Shown: positions 1 to 11,763, counted from the stretch's first letter. The stretch: 64,000 nt of DNA from Gracilaria gracilis (GCA_030374805.1 JARGSG010000194.1:310001-374000); one strand, 5' to 3'. Notes: generated from the sequence alone by a model not told the origin. Numbers and translations: made by a program.

Positions 1-600
1 CGTGAGTCGCAAGCAAAATATTATCAGATCTGGAAATGATCCAGCAAAATACGGACCGTTAATCCAAACTAGTTTTCCATTGCAAACAGAAAGGTCAACT
101 TTATATATCTTAATGCAGCTCTTTTGAACTTGTGAGCAAACCATTTTGATTAAAAAGGCGTTGGCTCCTGTATACGACAATCCGTTCCATCAATCGAAAT
201 CCTGCAACCCAGAAAAGTTCTTTCCGCGAATCGGTGTACCAACTTGACCTAGAACAAATTTTGGTACTCAAAACGGGTTGGGTGAGATAATTAGATAACT
301 CAAAATCTGTAGACCACAGACTAGGTTGACTAAAATCTATACCTATTTCCTAAAAGTTTTTTCATCGGTGTGGCACACTTTACTATTAACATGCTCCGAG
401 CAATAATAACGCAGGAAAAACATAGTCCAAAGTAAATGTTTCGGTGCTGCTCGAGGAGGTAGAAGCGGCAACAGTCAATTCCAAACCAGTGAAGAAGATG
501 GTGACTGATACCAAACAAAGAACGGAATTGAGTTTCTTGCGACAAAACACGTCTATGTTTAGAATTTTTAAACATTACGATGCTTGCAGCCAGAAAAGTT
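1..600. other. No gene recognised
   Basis: Moderately AT-rich sequence. A short minus-strand frame at about 330-623 has no recognisable motif. It lies downstream of the minus-strand Copia remains and could hold their decayed RNase H and 3' end, but nothing in it proves that. Confidence 0.4.
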
Positions 601-3600
601 GCTAAGCGAGCTTTGCGAACCATTCTGAGTCAAATGCGAGATTAACGATACGGCGCAATCAATTGTGACTATTCTTATACCTTGAAATCATTCAGGAGGA
701 AAGTAGGTTTTGATAGAATGCGAATATTAACGACAGCAACCACGAGGTTCAGCCGGCCGCTTGTACGTTTGAAAATGTAGAGGCGGCTGTCCGTGCTTGA
801 TTGTTTGAACCCGTGACATAGTAGTTCGTCATGAAGCAGAGATCCCCAGATCTGCCCAGTTTGCCGTGCTCCGTAGATTGACTTCTTGAGAAGGAAAAGC
901 TTTCCCGAGACGTAGGAAGATCCAGAAGAGTTTTGCGGTTGCTCTATTAGCAAAGTCTCGTCTAGATCTATGTACAATTATGCGTTGCTGATGTACATTT
1001 TCCCGGGTATTAGTCTTTGGGCATTTGCTTCTGCGATGGCGAGACTAATAGTCTCAAGATATGCCACTGGTGCGTAGATAATTTCTGTGTCAAAACTCAA
1101 GTAAGTGCGTCGCTTATTATTATTATTATGTCTTATGAGAATCAATGCTTACATGCTTCACCAGGAAAGTCAATAGGAAAGCAATTAGTTTCATTCCACT
1201 CTTTCTGTCAACCAATTCCCATGTTCTCCTAATCACGAGCGCATTGAACTCCCTTTCGATCGCTACAGCCCAATCCGGGGTGATCCTAGATTCTTCGAGG
1301 TTTATGTGGGGTTTTCCAGGTTCTCCGTGATCCTGAGAGCGGGAGTGAACGACCATGCAGTGGAACAAGAATGCGTCCTTATGTTCTTCGTCCTCTTCTC
1401 TTTTATCCCGTTCGATTTCTATCCATCGTAAAAAGAAGAAACCGATAAGTTCGCTTGGTGACGGTAAAGACTCCTTCGTGACCTTGAAGTCCCTGTTTTG
1501 ACACTTAATCACTTTTCGTAAAGATGGAACCTATACCCTTAGTAAAGTGCGTGGGATCTGCATGTAGACAGAGTGACCAGGGAGTGTGCGATGAATTAAT
1601 TTCTTGTTCGCTACAGTTTCCCACCTGTACATGAATGCGTGTCCAGGTTGCCCGAACTTGAGGATATTCGTAAAGTCAGGCTTTTGCCCGAATAAAGTGG
1701 TGTACGGTATTTTCTTGTCTATGCGAGAGTCCGGCAACTTGTTCCTCAGGTAGTTTGCATTTGAGATGACTTGTTCCTTTGGAAAGCTTGTAGAAAGTGT
1801 CGTGCCATCTTCCACAAGTTATGAATGATATTCTTGGCAACATCGTTTGACTGATGGCCATACGGTTGCGTATTCAAAAATCATTCCCCTTTCCATTGCG
1901 TACGTGACAAAACTCGGCCGATCTCTTCTCACCCGCACGGTTATGGCGAACGCGGTACATTCGGTTCAGTGGTAGTTCATTTTCTGCGCGAGCCTTGTAC
2001 CATTGGACAGACTGAAAGAACTGAGACTTCTGGTCCATGAAGTAGACATAGCAGACTATTGTGTTATCGTAGATGAGTGCCTGAATATAGGTAGATTTTG
2101 GAAGTGGAGAAGGATTGATGGTTGCCCCAAAGGTCAGTGTGGGTGAGTTCTAATAGGTGGGAAACCAATAGTGTCGTATGATGGAGTGTGGCACGTTTGC
2201 TTCCCGCGCGGATGAAGTGTGTGCAGTGAACGTTGCTGACTTCCGTGGAGGGGAGTCATTGAACTCTCTTTGCATTGATCTACACATGCTAGAAGCCTTT
2301 CTCGTCCAGAGTGTCCCATTTTATCATTCAAATCATTGACTGTGGTACTAGGAGGCAGAAGGGACCCATGTGCTCAAGGGAAAGGTGTTGGGCTTTGTAG
2401 ATGGAATAATCCGTCCTTTAGAGTAAATTTGTGGGTGATTTTCTCCGTAATTGAATTATTGATGAAGAGCCCCGTTCCTTCGCCGTTCGAGAACTCAACA
2501 CGGACATTGTGTAAAAGAACAGAGAGAGAAACGAGGTCAGAATCGAAAGGAGGCGTATTTTCTGCCAGTAGTATAACTCCTTCTCCAGTTGGCAGTCCGA
2601 TAGTTCCATGCTCGATTATTTCGGAGGATCGGTTGAACCTTCAGACCGTTTGGTGTCTTGTTGATCGATATTCCCAGAAAAAGTTTCTCTTCCTGATGAA
2701 AACGTGTGTGGCGCCGGATTATAACCTTATGGGAACTTCATCGCGTTGAGAAACTCCTCATTATGCTATGGCTATGAATCCACAAGGTGATCCATCTTCA
2801 CCGTCGGTATTAATGCGCTGCTTTCGTGTACGGTTTTCGCGATTGGTGTGGGTTGATCCGTGTGTTCTGTCCCACTTCTTGTGCTGTTTATTGTTGTTCC
2901 GACTGAAAGATCTTGGTATTTAAAACGACCACTTTTGCAGTTAGTGGAATTGTTGCTATCTCTAGATCGTTTACAATACTAGCATTCCGAAATTATATGG
3001 CCAATTCGTCCGCAGCTACAACACAAAAGGCCTTTTGAGGTTTTACGTGGGGGTTGCCATTCCAAGCTTGACTCTTGTGCCCCCAGATGCGGGTGTTTGC
3101 TGTTTTTCCTTGCCTCCTCCGGCTTCCATTTCAGGCTAAGGGCGCGATGGTTTTGTCGGTCCATTTCGAAACTGATGAGCGAGACAACTTGAGCGTACTC
3201 CATGTTGTTCGTGTCAGCTAGTACTGTAGTATCCATCAATGAGTGGGGCAACGTACGTAATGTTGTAGCTGTACGTTCGAGGTTGGTCAAAGACTCGCCA
3301 AGGGAGCGAGATTCAGGAATTTGGTTTCAAGTTCCAGTTAATGTTGTTGAATTTCGTCCCCGTTCATGAAAATTAATGTGATCAGCTTCTGGCTTAAATT
3401 CATCTTGGATTGTAGTTTGTCTTTTTTGTAAGTAGACTCCGACCTGGAGCATACTTCCAAGGCAGAGCAATGTTCCCCTTTCAGTAACTCTGATACGGCG
3501 ACGATGGGTTGCCTACCGAGGTTCTGCAAGATGGCAGATCGTGCCTTTTCGTCGTCATCGTCCCACCGTCTTTGAGCTTGTGCAGTGCCCTCGACGGGTC

Positions 3601-3740
3601 GTTGCTCGGTGAGGATGAAGAGCAATTGCAGGTGGTTCATGAGCTCACGGACGTAGATATTCCAAGTGTAGTAATCGGTATTACCTTTGAGACGAAAAAT
3701 GCCCTTCGACTCGTGCTCTCTGTCGGCTTCCATCGCGGAG
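600..3740 (-). mobile_element. Old broken Ty1/Copia retrotransposon (Copia-1)
   Basis: On the minus strand, Copia parts appear in the correct order. Gag lies at about 3.7-3.0 kb, with a CCHC zinc knuckle (CSCGRIGHIISEC) near 3.0 kb. Integrase sequence lies at about 2.3-1.5 kb, including FGQPGHAF. The start of the reverse transcriptase region lies at about 1.5-1.1 kb (EFNALVIRRTWEL), followed by RT at about 1.0-0.67 kb (KSIYGARQ). The order gag-PR-IN-RT is diagnostic of Copia. The integrase end closely resembles that of the young Copia element at 43.4-49.8 kb (shared FTNI..FGQPG.AF.YR..TVA.KK pattern), so the two belong to one lineage. No LTR pair or target duplication was found. It is broken in many places, at least eight by eye, and looks old. 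Confidence 0.85.
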
Positions 3741-4180
3741 TGAGCTCAAACGTGGCAGCGGACAGACAATATGTAGTGTATGTTCTTCCGCAATCCCCTA
3801 CTGGCAGAAGGATATTTCTTGTTCATACGTCGGTGTTCTCGGAATGCTAGTTTAGTATGCTAGATCGCTAGTTGTGAAAATAAAAGTCCTAAAAAATTAG
3901 TATTTTTGCAGTTTGCGCTAGTTAGCATTAGAAATTACGTTTCCGTTCAGTGCAGTTTAAACTTCACCTATTTCAATTGAAGGCTAGTTTGCAGTTCTTC
4001 TGCCACCGCTGATAACTTTACATTCCCAACGCTTCTCAAAAAAACTCTGAAAATTACGAATCCGCCACTAGCGCTCCCTCATTCTAACCTGGCGTTAGGA
4101 TCCTGAGTCTGAGTTTCCTTAAATGTCAAGTTGAAGAACGCCAATGGAACACTCTCTCAATTCTCGTACAGACTCCTAGC
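3741..4180. other. No gene recognised
   Basis: AT-rich sequence between the Copia remains and the pyrimidine-skewed block. It could include a decayed LTR of Copia-1, but no matching copy is visible at the other end of that element. Confidence 0.4.
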
Positions 4181-5420
4181 CCCAAACAGGCTCCCAACCT
4201 CTCCCAGCCTCTTCTCTTCCTGCTCCCCCAGTATGTACTCTGCCGTTCCCACAGCTGCCGCTGCACTACCAAACCCAAGTAGTGCAGTTCCACCCGGAAG
4301 CTGCAGCCCAAAACAGACCTCCCCATCCTTGTTCACCAGCAACCGCCCTCCCTCCCTTCCGCCTCATCCTCACCCGACCCCCTCCAACCTCCCCTCCTTT
4401 ATCTTCACTTCTCCTCCCCCTCACACAGCCACGTCCACCCCGAGACAATGGTGAAACCGGTGGCTTTTTCCATCTCCCTTTTTCTCTCTTGACTCCACCT
4501 TCTCTCAATAGCTCTTTCCAACTCAATAACAACTCGCACGCATTTTCCACCTTCTCCACTTGCCTCTTCGAGACCCCCAACCGGCCCCTTAGGCTCATAT
4601 TCTCCGACCCTAGCTTCACCATCTCCCTTTTAACGCATACTACCATCCCACTCACATACGTACCAGTTCCCACTCAAACCAACTTCACCCTTTCCCGAAT
4701 CCTCGAAATCAAATCCATTTGCACCCAAACCCCCCGATATACTCCGCACCACCCTTCCAATTTCATTTACCATCTCAGAAAGCCTCTCGTTTCAATTTTT
4801 GTCCAGGTTCCCCCCAAAGCTCCGCATCCGCTCCTGCATCTCCTTCGCAAACCCCCTCTTCGGTCCTCCATCCTCTACGCCCACATCGCCACAACCTTCT
4901 TCTCCTTCTCAATGTTCTTCTTTTTCTCCGAAAAATACTTGTATTCACCCCCTTCTTTCCTCCGCGGCGGCATATCTGGTACCTCCGCCATATGACGCAG
5001 AGCCACTAACTTCTCGCCCTACTGGTACCAACTCGACATCGCAGAGACTGACGGGGTTTAACAATAAGCGAGATAACAGCGAACGAGATATACTCAATAC
5101 CTTCTACGCTTCTCACCACTGTGCAAAGCCATGGAACCGTCGGTCACACTCCCGCTTGTGGCGCACGACTATTTACATCCAATTCTTCTCTTCGCCAATT
5201 TCCAGCCAAGTAATTGTTTTCCGAGAAATTTCAAAACTCTTCCTGTTTCGTTCAGTACCAATGTCAGGTAAAGCCCAGGTTGCTCCAAAAATACTACAAA
5301 TTCTCACTGTCCATGCCTTATCTATCCCCATCTCTCTCATAAACACAATCTTCAACCTTTTCTCTTGTGATGATTTTATGCCCTTTTTTCAATTATTTAT
5401 TCATAAAACTCTTCTTCCCC
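4180..5420. other. Pyrimidine-rich, strand-skewed block
   Basis: For about 1.2 kb the plus strand is dominated by C and T, with many CCTCC and TTCTC runs, so overlapping frames of Pro/Ser/Thr-rich peptide are open on the plus strand. Read on the minus strand, the same DNA gives Glu/Lys/Arg/Gly-rich stretches in alternating frames, for example ERLSEMVNEIGRVVRSIS and ELERAIERRWSQERKREMEK. Those look more like a decayed charged, coiled-coil protein than the plus-strand frames do. No frame stays open with a recognisable domain. It could be a decayed minus-strand gene, a gag remnant or simple-sequence DNA. Confidence 0.5.
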
Positions 5421-5424
5421 CTTA

Positions 5425-6188
5425 GAGGTTGAACAGAAATGGTCTACTGTAGGGGGATCCATTCTCTTTGAGACGTTCGTAGGGATGCTTCTTATCTGTT
5501 ACAGTGAACTACTTCGTATATCCTTGAGAATAGTGTAGTAGTCAATGCAATCGTATCGATTAAGGAAACCCGAATTGCATTGATTAGAGTCGTATTTACA
5601 AGTAGCAGGTTCTTTTTACCACCTACAAAGGTCTACTACTGCTTATGCTTAAGTGATATTACTCAGCTGGGTAATACCATTTAAGCATTTTCAGCAATAG
5701 ATGATCAGTACTCTTTACAATCTTACCATAATGGTAACACCTACGTTCTCCCGCATCTTTTTTGGAACTATATACAATTAGATGAAGGGCATACTGAAGA
5801 TCATCATCGTGTGGGAAACCTGATAGGCATTAAGTTGAAGGCATCACTGGTGCATGGTTCACCGCTTTTATTGATACAACTGACGATACAGCACGTGAAG
5901 GGAACCAAAACAACTTTTGATGAGCTCGCGATGTCTTCGACGCGACCGAACACACCAGAATTCGTTGATTCAACATTTAGCGCATTTTGCTTTCTGTAGC
6001 TCGGGTGGTGCATAAAGATCACAGACCTGCGTAAGCTACTGAAGCACGTAGTACAAAGGGCTGTGAAACAGACCCGAACGGGAGTTAGTTGTACATAACT
6101 GCGATGTTGCTGCAAACGCGATACCCAGTAGTAGTAGCACGTGTGCCCCGGATGCCGATACTCGAGGCCGACCAGGGCTCCAGAGCCA
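5425..6188. other. No gene recognised
   Basis: Unremarkable sequence. Short frames of 60-100 codons occur on both strands over the same bases and none has a motif. Confidence 0.4.
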
Positions 6189-6255
6189 GCAGACCAATGC
6201 GCAGTGGCGCTTCATCAGTGCACCGCTGAAGCGCCGCGACGCCTGGGTCCGCTGT
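6189..6255. repeat. Near-palindrome copy 1
   Basis: Left arm core GTGGCGCTTCATCAGTG faces CACCGCTGAAGCGCCGCG; the outer end is GGTCCGCTGT. It is followed by another small palindrome, GGTCTAGACC. Confidence 0.8.
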
Positions 6256-6761
6256 CCGGCGGGTGGTCTAGACCGCCGGTCCTGGATGCATTTGGAGGGA
6301 TTCAAAACCACCCTCACACACTATTTTAGGGTGTTTCAAGAGCATATGCAGCAAGGCTCACTAAACCAACTTGATTAATTTATGTAGCCCCATAACTGTG
6401 TTACTAGGCTCAAACTCCCCAAGAAGAAGGATTGAACTCCATGTGAACCTATGCTGTAAACGGATGACGTATATGATGTTTGCGCACGATCATTCATGCG
6501 TGACAGTAGTCTCTGGAGACGCGCATGTTTCGTCTACGGCTTTGCAGCTTATGTATCGATCGGACGGTATCTGAGCCAAGCAGTCGCTCCTGTGACGTTA
6601 GTGTATATTTGACGCAGTTCTGTTGCAATATATATATTTATATTACTACTTGGATTTTGGAAAGACCAATATATTGGTGGAAGAGTAAGAGTTTCATTCT
6701 CTTAGGTAGAGGTTCTTATTACGTTCTTCGGAAAACAAGACGACTGAGCAATGAGCAGGAG

Positions 6762-6797
6762 TGCAATGGCGCTTCATCGTTGCATCCATGAACCACC
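6762..6797. repeat. Near-palindrome copy 2, degenerate
   Basis: Left core AATGGCGCTTCATCG is well kept. The right core (CATGAACCACC) has decayed and the outer arms are not recognisable. Confidence 0.6.
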
Positions 6798-7060
6798 CTT
6801 CACCTCGGTTTACCATTCCCCGCGTCATTACACAGTAGTGGGTCACACGACGGGTTCTGTGGTCGAATTGCGGTGAAAGCAGACCTACAAGAACTCCAGC
6901 TTCATATTTAATTGCGCGCGGACAGGAGATTAAGGTGAGATGGCATTTCATAGGTTACACGTGATGCGTTAAAGAGGTGTTAAGGAAAGCGTGAAGACGC
7001 CAGAGATACGAACCAAAATTAATGCGGAGATATACGCGGGGTTGTTAGTAAGGACAAATA

Positions 7061-7133
7061 AGACAGTATACTTGGGTATCGTGGCGCTCCAGCGCTACTC
7101 TGATGAAGCGCCACGCTACCCCTGTCCGCTGTT
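7061..7133. repeat. Near-palindrome copy 3
   Basis: Right core TGATGAAGCGCCACG and outer CTGTCCGCTGT are well kept. The left core is altered to GTGGCGCTCCAGCG. Confidence 0.75.
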
Positions 7134-7176
7134 CCAAAAAGATTATGTATTTTCAATTAGTTAAAACGCCACCCTG

Positions 7177-7250
7177 AGACAGTGGACGGAGGTGTCGTGG
7201 CACTTTATCGGTGTACCGATGAAGCGCCACGGAATCCCGGTCCGCTCTCA
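7177..7250. repeat. Near-palindrome copy 4
   Basis: Left outer GACAGTGGACGGAGGTG, left core GTGGCACTTTATCGGTG, right core CACCGATGAAGCGCCACG with one change, right outer CGGTCCGCTC. Arms pair over most of about 36 bp. Confidence 0.85.
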
Positions 7251-7407
7251 ACGGCGCGCTGGATGAGCCATGTATGCCAGAACTCTACCTTCATCACTCA
7301 CGGTGCATGGACACCGGGCCGGGGCACACATGAGCTTCATCGCTCTGGCCGGTTATCAGTGCCACGTATGCCAGCACCCCAGCTTCAGCACTCACAGCGT
7401 GTTGGGA

Positions 7408-7480
7408 TAAAGGACCGTGGTGTCATGGGGCTTCATCAGTGCACCGATGAATCGCCATGACACTTCCGTCCGCTGTCTCA
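7408..7480. repeat. Near-palindrome copy 5
   Basis: GTCATGGGGCTTCATCAGTG faces CACCGATGAATCGCCATGAC. The outer arms (GGACCGTGG and TCCGTCCGCTGTC) are present. Confidence 0.85.
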
Positions 7481-7968
7481 AAAAAATAATTTTTCAATTT
7501 TTGGTAACAAGCGGTTCGACAAAGATGATATTTTATATTTCAAAAATCAGCATGCCAGACAGAACTGTATTGATCTGTACGAACTGACCCAACTCCCCGA
7601 CCACTCCCCCTGAACACCTCTTTTCAACAACATTAACGTTCTACCTTCTTGCTCATCGCATCTTCTACGGGACATATTCAGCTTTTTTCACAACCGAATG
7701 ATTGTCTCAAGATAAACATATCACTGTGGAAGTTATCATACTCTCACGCTCAGTAGGGAAGGATGGAAAATCAGTCAAACCCAATAGAAATAGAACAACT
7801 TCTATTCGTCTCGCATGTAATGGATGTCTTATTTCTTTGCTGTGTTTAGTATAAACATTATCAAGAGGAAGTAGTATTGCATATAGTATAGTGAAGGAAT
7901 GAAACAGTTCAAGTTGCGCTCTATGTTCGTTTCAGCATGGCGCAGCTGACCGGCACTCACGGCGCATT

Positions 7969-8043
7969 GAGACAGCTGACGGTGGTGGTGCGGCGCTTCA
8001 TCCGTGCACCGATGAAACGCCACGCCACTCTGGTCCGCTTTCC
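7969..8043. repeat. Near-palindrome copy 6
   Basis: Left core CGGCGCTTCATCCGTG faces CACCGATGAAACGCCACG. The right outer arm CTCTGGTCCGCT is clear; the left outer arm is diverged (GACAGCTGACGG). Confidence 0.8.
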
Positions 8044-8104
8044 CAACGCGTCGTGTTTAGCAAACCTGTGGTAGTGGCATACGTGGCACCACCAGCGCAC
8101 TGCT

Positions 8105-8177
8105 GACAGCGGACCCGGGTCTCGTGGCGCTTCATCGGTTCACTGGTGTAGCGCCACGCCACTCTGGTTCGCTGTAC
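8105..8177. repeat. Near-palindrome copy 7, the clearest
   Basis: GACAGCGGACCCGGGTCTCG then GTGGCGCTTCATCGGT faces ACTGGTGTAGCGCCAC then GCCACTCTGGTTCGCTGT. Arms of about 34 bp pair at roughly three quarters of positions. Confidence 0.85.
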
Positions 8178-8240
8178 CAAACACTTTATTTATTTATCAA
8201 CTCATTAAAGCGACAGCCTAGGACAGCGGACCGAGGTGTT

Positions 8241-10078
8241 CCCAATGCGCAGTGGTTTCAGGCCACATATGGACCAAATTAGTACGTAATTAATTCTAAA
8301 AAAATCTTTTGAAGGACGCGTACTGGCCGCCACATCGCCACCTGGCAAGTGGGGAGTAGCCAATGAATTTCTACCACAACGTATTATGGCCGTTTACAGG
8401 TCCTATACTTCGGAGTAGTCTAAATTAGGACGCATTGGTGTCCACGATGACATGCTGGGCCTATTTTGGCACCCCTGATTAAATTAGATTTGGGCCTATT
8501 GATATGTGCCCATTTGCTCTAGTTTTGGCTCACTAGCTGGCGTAATGAATATGCACTCCAAAGCGCACTGCACTATTTGGCACACTGCACGCCCTGAATC
8601 CACATCTACGGCTGGTGTTAATTTTGATTCTTGTTCCGCCTGCCAGGAAGGTCTTCGATGCTGTTGCTCGGAACTTTGACGAGCATACCTTGTCCTCCAT
8701 CGAATCCATTAACAAGGAACAAGTTCATTCTTTAGTTCTTCTCAAAAGGGTTCATCACTCAAAAATTCGTTTTGAAGTGAGCGTACTTCGATTTGGAGTT
8801 CCCGCTGAACTCTCCCCCTTGAGAACAACCCCGTCCCCCGTCTTGGGTTCTAGAGGGTATTGGAAGTGGATTTTCACCCAACCAGCAACGATCCTAAAAG
8901 AAGCGGGCGCAAAATTGACTCAATGTTGTAATAAGAGGTCCTTTCGAAACACCAGTAACTCTTTACAAGGAGTTCTCTTCGTAAGACGTCCTCAGCGGAA
9001 ATTGTCAGGCAGCGAAGAACGACATTCTCTGCATGCTTCTTTGCATTCATTATACGGTGAAACATTTGTTCTCGTTTTCTCACAATACGTGATATAACCG
9101 GCATATTTCAATTAAAAAAGTGAAGCAGCAGTACAGCTTTTTGTGCTTGCATTTTTTTATCTATTCTAGTCGTTCGATGAGCATTATGCGACTTCGCATT
9201 GTCACTGTAGAAGAAGACTTGGCTTCTGGAAAGCAAGTGGTATGTCCAGTTGTGTTTCAAACAGTGTGTCTGACTCAGATTCTGCAAGCTCGTCTACAGG
9301 CTTATGTTCCGGTACCCTTATAAATCGCAATTGCTGCGAAGGTAGAGGTACAAAGGTACCAACGGTACAGAGTAATATTACATTATTTATTTCTCATGCC
9401 CGTAGATAAGAGACACTCAAGAAGTATATATTTGGTGGCTTGTTTTGTAGATAGAGTGGCTCAATTCCCATTTAGGAACAGTCTATCAACTTAGTGGTAC
9501 GACGGTATTATATACCAAGTGTAGAACCAATCCAAGCACAGTGACAAAGATGATGCAGATCCCAACTAGGACCCGAATGCAGAGCCTCTCAATTCCGCCG
9601 GTTATTACAACACTGAAACGTTGCTTCGACATTCAAAGCCCAGCATGTTCTTGAACAGGAAAAAAAAGCGGTGCTCAAGCTAGAGAGTCGGCGAGAGTTT
9701 TCAAGACCAACAGAATACCTCGGTTCGCTACAATCGGTACCCGTGGCTATTTTGAGCACTTCTTGATCAGCCCTTTGTGTGCAACTCTCCATCCATTCCT
9801 CCCATCAAAGGAACAGTCCATCCAGTTCTCTTGCCTGCCATAATCTCCATTAAAACCGGCTCATAGATCATCTCCATATCGGCTCCACCTGATATCGTTT
9901 GCTAACACAGGAAGATCACAGACCTGGATTCGAGAATATGCGTTTGTGCCTTTGTTACGGCTTTCTGCAAAACGCAGACAGCCCCGGAATTAGTTGGAGC
10001 AAAACTCGCAATACCACCCAGCTTGCTTCCTTCTTCTGGAGTTGGCGGACTTGCAAGATACAATACTGTAGTCTTGCA
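8241..10078. other. No gene recognised
   Basis: Ordinary mixed sequence of 1.8 kb. Frames up to 160 codons exist (plus strand 8,615-9,097; minus strand 8,874-9,104), but they overlap in opposite directions and neither shows a domain, signal peptide or repeat. I cannot support a gene here. Confidence 0.4.
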
Positions 10079-10242
10079 TATCAGAGCGAATGCAAGTGAG
10101 GCGTTGGAGAACTCAGCGATAAGCTTGTTCTCCTCAGCTGTGCGTTTATTTAGTAGTTTAGAGAGCACAAAGTGCTTTCGTGAACACTAAATACAAATAA
10201 TTAAATGAATGGGTGCCACTTCATCTATTCTATCACTGAGAT
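10079..10242. repeat. 164-bp direct repeat, left copy
   Basis: Matches 10,773-10,936 along its whole 164 bp without gaps and with about ten differences. It begins TATCAGAGCGA and ends TATCACTGAGAT. Two minus-strand frames of unknown origin run into the same repeated sequence from different sides, so it may be a duplicated gene end or a pair of short terminal repeats. Confidence 0.85.
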
Positions 10243-10772
10243 CCCCCCTCGAACAATGGTAGTTCAAAAGTCATACTTCCTTGAAGTAACGGACGTTCGG
10301 AATCCAGTGCAAGTGTGCACCTAAAAGATAGAATTGTGTTCTTCAGTACAAAGGCCATAAAGAAGCCAATTCCTGCAGTAGCAAAGTGTATAGTATAGAA
10401 CTGTCGCACTTCATCGTTTTCCTTCTTGGAATTAAATATATCGTTGTGTGTTCTTAGCCAGATCCAGTACATCTATGACAGTCTGGTTACACTTTTGTAG
10501 TGCCTGGTTCAACACACAATTTGAATTACATGGCCGCTAACAGCGGCTTCAATTGTAGACGGTGTTTCCGGTCTTCTCCCAGGTATACATCCAGTCCAAT
10601 ATGAACCATATCCATTAGAATATTCTTCAGCCTCCGGCGTCCTGTTTTGTTTAAATAATAAAAAAAAGCGCGAAGAAAAAAGGATTTGGTTTATAACGTG
10701 TCCTGTTCACTGACTAGAACACAAAGAAAGCATCGCAGTTGCGAGGACAGCGTGCCCTCTGGGTCCATAACC
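10243..10772. other. Interval between the 164-bp direct repeats
   Basis: 530 bp. A minus-strand frame of 79 codons (10,233-10,472) begins with a real ATG (MYWIWLRTHN) but has no motif I recognise. The rest holds short A-rich runs. If the flanking repeats were LTRs, this interval would be far too short to carry gag or pol. Confidence 0.4.
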
Positions 10773-10936
10773 TATCAGAGCGAGTGCAAGTGAGGCGTTG
10801 GAAAACTCAGCGATAAGCTTGTTCTCCTCAGCTGTGCGTTTATATAGTAGTTTAGAGAGCACAAATTGCTCTCGGGAACACTAAATACAAATACTTAAAT
10901 GAATGGGTGCCACCTCATCTATTCTATCACTGAGAT
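10773..10936. repeat. 164-bp direct repeat, right copy
   Basis: Gap-free partner of 10,079-10,242. It starts about 20 bp past the stop codon of the interrupted minus-strand host frame (10,955), so in this copy it occupies the 3' untranslated position of that gene. Confidence 0.85.
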
Positions 10937-10954
10937 GGCATGAAGGTAGTCATT

Positions 10955-11763
10955 TCAATTGCCTCCACCAATTGCACGTACCGAAATACTCGAAACAATC
11001 CGTCCCTTAGACCCGCCTGCACTCCTTTCCAATATCTTCTTCTCTTCGCAAACGAAACCTAGGAAGAGGTTCTGGTCTTGGACAAGGTCAGCAAGCTCCG
11101 AAAGTGCACTCCATTTCCTGAACCAATAGTATCGGAACAAATGAGGCATTCCGTAAACTCGGAGATTCAACTTCAGATGGACTGAACTTTGTCTTTGCAC
11201 TCCACGAAAGTCCACGTACTCTCCGTCGTATACATGATTCGCTTTCTCCATAACGAAGCCAGCGTTCAGATCACCATTGGACAGTAACATTTCACCATCT
11301 TGACTTTCTAATTCTATTCTTGATGATGCCCTTTGCCTCTTATTTTGGAAGCGAACCTCATCACTGTACCACCTTTGTCTATGGCTTCATCCATTGCCAC
11401 TTCCGTATTTAAGATGCGAGCAATAGAGATCATCAGATCCCGAGATTCACCTTTAACGTCGCTGTTGATGATGCTTTTCATACTCTCTCCTCGTCCTCTA
11501 ATATACGCCATCATATTGTCAATCGAAATGTAGCTTTTCTCAAACAGAATGTCTTCTTCATCTCTTGGCTCTATCAGCCTTCTCTTGCTAGCAACGTTCT
11601 TAATTTCTTGTCTAAGATGACCCACGTTGTCTATTGATGATGTCACGACAAACAAGACACGCTTAATATCGTTCATCATACCTGAGTATTTCATGGTGAT
11701 CTGCGTGCTTGCTTTCAGCATGAGAGTTAGTTGCTCCATCGTGGCCAATCGAAACACAACGAT
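10955..11763 (-). pseudogene. Unrecognised host gene, 3' segment
   Basis: Third visible piece of a minus-strand protein-coding frame whose first two pieces are at 22,643-22,944 and 11,832-12,542. One frame runs from 11,763 to a stop at 11,314 (motifs ATMEQLTLMLKAS, KRVLFVVTSSID, RDEEDILFEKSYISIDNM). A second overlapping frame, open from about 11,340, runs to a stop at 10,955 (LSNGDLNAGFVMEKA, GSKGRIVSSI). The change of frame near 11,300-11,340 is either a one-base shift or an intron I cannot place. Amino acid composition is that of a soluble globular protein. I see no known catalytic motif, membrane segment or signal peptide. It abuts the 68-bp insertion at 11,764-11,831 and keeps the frame of the middle segment once that insertion and its duplication are discounted. 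Function unknown. Confidence 0.6.

Larger units (their letters stand above)
6189..8240. repeat. Cluster of seven related near-palindromes
   Basis: Seven copies, plus one half copy at about 8,213-8,240, of a near-palindrome about 70 bp long. The best-conserved core of each arm reads GTGGCGCTTCATCGGTG and its complement, so each copy could form a stem of about 30 bp with almost no loop. The outer arm reads roughly ACAGCGGACC with partner GGTCCGCTGT. Some intervals are also related: after the copies at 7,061 and 8,105 the DNA continues with an AT-rich stretch, then an ACGCCA/GCGACAGCCT-like motif, then the next GACAGYGGAC start. Short reading frames here repeat the peptide HRCTDEAP only because the DNA repeats. 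Candidates are terminal repeats of a miniature transposon or a hairpin-forming satellite. No coding partner is visible. Confidence 0.85.

Noticed and set aside
4282-5425. Plus-strand Pro/Ser/Thr-rich frames of 96-237 codons
   Set aside because: Open only because the strand is pyrimidine-rich; all three frames give the same kind of composition and no domain is present.
7182-8023. Short frames sharing the peptide HRCTDEAP
   Set aside because: Translation of the palindromic DNA repeat in either direction, not a protein family.
6189-8240. CRISPR array
   Set aside because: The units are irregularly spaced hairpins with partly related spacers in a eukaryotic setting, and no cas genes are present.
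8615-9104. Opposing frames of 160 and 76 codons
   Set aside because: They overlap on opposite strands, have no motifs, and neither has neighbouring features that support a gene.
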